The notes under the pieces are model-generated. The model ran no database searches, was not told the origin of the DNA, and worked only from the letters and a program-made list of their open reading frames with translations. Made by a program: the position numbers and the translations under genes. From Hyalella azteca (lineage: Eukaryota; Arthropoda; Malacostraca; Amphipoda; Hyalellidae), in assembly GCF_000764305.2 (NCBI RefSeq), contig NW_025944642.1, forward strand, positions 1 through 64,000: DNA of 64,000 bases, in the 5' to 3' direction. The first letter of the stretch is position 1; each line of letters opens with the position of its first letter. This document shows, one piece after another, positions 63,001 to 64,000 of the stretch.

Positions 63001-64000
63001 AACAGATAAGTCGAAGTGGCTGCGTCGCCCAGCTACGCACCAGGTTTACGGTTCATATTGTGAAAAATGAGTTAATTTGCATGAATGGATCACAGAAGCA
63101 AAGATGAAACTCATCTAATAATTCAAAGCGTTAAATTCAAATGAGGTTATAGTAAACTATATCTAATCACCTGAGATTAAATTGTCACTCAGTGTGCTAA
63201 CGGCGTTTTGGGAAGAATTGAATTAGAAAAAATTAAGAAATCAGTAGCAGGTGGATGCTTCAGACGGAAATAAAGTAAGAAAAGTCAAGGATTGGTTCGT
63301 TGAAGTAAGATTAAAGTTAAAACAATTTGGCGTAAACTTTAAATATTATAGCTTGAGTTGGAGCCGCATCAACTTGACGTAAAATAATTAAAGTTAAATT
63401 GTAATAAATTAGATAATTGACGTCTGTATCGCACATGCTAATTTAAGCGCAGATTTGATCGAACTTAACAAAACGAATAAATATCGGGCACTCAAAACAA
63501 TGAATAGATAAACCGCAGAATAAGGAAGATATTTAGACTTAGGGCTGAATGCTGATGAAGTTGCGACGGCAGACGACAGGCTGGTCGGTGACTACACAAA
63601 TAGATGCTGTACGGCAGTGTTCACAGTGCGAACTTTTCGTATTCAGGGAAAACCGGCTCTGACTCAAAATACCCTAGCATTAAACTTACCCTAGATTGAA
63701 CTAAAACAATAATCTTATTCAAGCCAAACAATGTGTAAGGAATGAACAAAATTAAGCAACGGGGAAAGATTTTCCACTGTCGTGCCTTCGTTGAATTTGA
63801 GGCGCCCATGAGATTGAGGATTTTTGATAGACCACAAGATGGCTGAAATCCTATATAGTCTTCTACAGGTAAGGTATATAAACGATATTAACATTAATTT
63901 TAAGTGCATCCTGTGGCTCCATCCCTAACAATCCTTCTCGAGAATAGATCGACATTGATGTATAAACCAGTCAGCCAGCCTACAATTTTAGGTGGAAATT
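60086..64000. other. Intergenic stretch, no supported gene
   Basis: AT-rich. Minus-strand frames at 60224-60580 and 63621-63909 are close to donor-like sites (CTGAG|gtaaga and CTAGG|gtaagt), but no frame or domain can be defended. Confidence 0.35.

Overview
The window is animal nuclear DNA: AT-rich, gene-poor, with GT-AG introns, dispersed transposon copies, many minisatellites, and no operons or bacterial gene signals. The repeat types (a tRNA-derived SINE, hAT-like elements, fold-back elements) and the form of the one clear gene fit an invertebrate, most likely an arthropod. That placement is inference; nothing here fixes the species. Region 1 (about 1-7.6 kb) holds the only confident protein gene: a five-exon, plus-strand homologue of the zinc-finger transcription factor ASCIZ/ATMIN. 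The joined model is about 819 residues. It has four N-terminal C2H2/C2HC-type fingers, a Ser-rich middle, and a C-terminal tail with at least seven TQT motifs, the signature for binding dynein light chain LC8 (DYNLL1). In known animals ASCIZ activates the LC8 gene, and LC8 binding to the tail damps that activity. The window does not contain the LC8 gene. Upstream lie a fold-back element, a possible non-LTR retrotransposon remnant and a SINE. Region 2 (about 7.7-23 kb) is dense in transposon remains: two more SINE copies, a complete non-autonomous hAT element with target-site duplication, one end of a second hAT-like element, two long inverted repeats (9.5 and 17.2 kb), a dispersed TGACGTCA-containing repeat, and a 24-bp in-frame minisatellite inside a small Pro-rich open frame. 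Weak candidate exons sit at 12.6, 15.7 and 18.0 kb. Region 3 (about 23-64 kb) is mostly anonymous AT-rich sequence with tandem arrays of 20, 25, 27, 32, 37, 48 and 50 bp units and a CTG-type 18-bp array. The minus strand has two possible exons: one at 31.3-31.6 kb whose product resembles the C-terminal end of an ionotropic receptor, and one at 47.9-48.1 kb next to a strong donor. No rRNA, functional tRNA, CRISPR array or biosynthetic cluster was seen. I did not find a clearly new biological system. The best leads are the ASCIZ gene with its LC8-binding array, the compact inverted-repeat elements, and the frame-preserving minisatellites.
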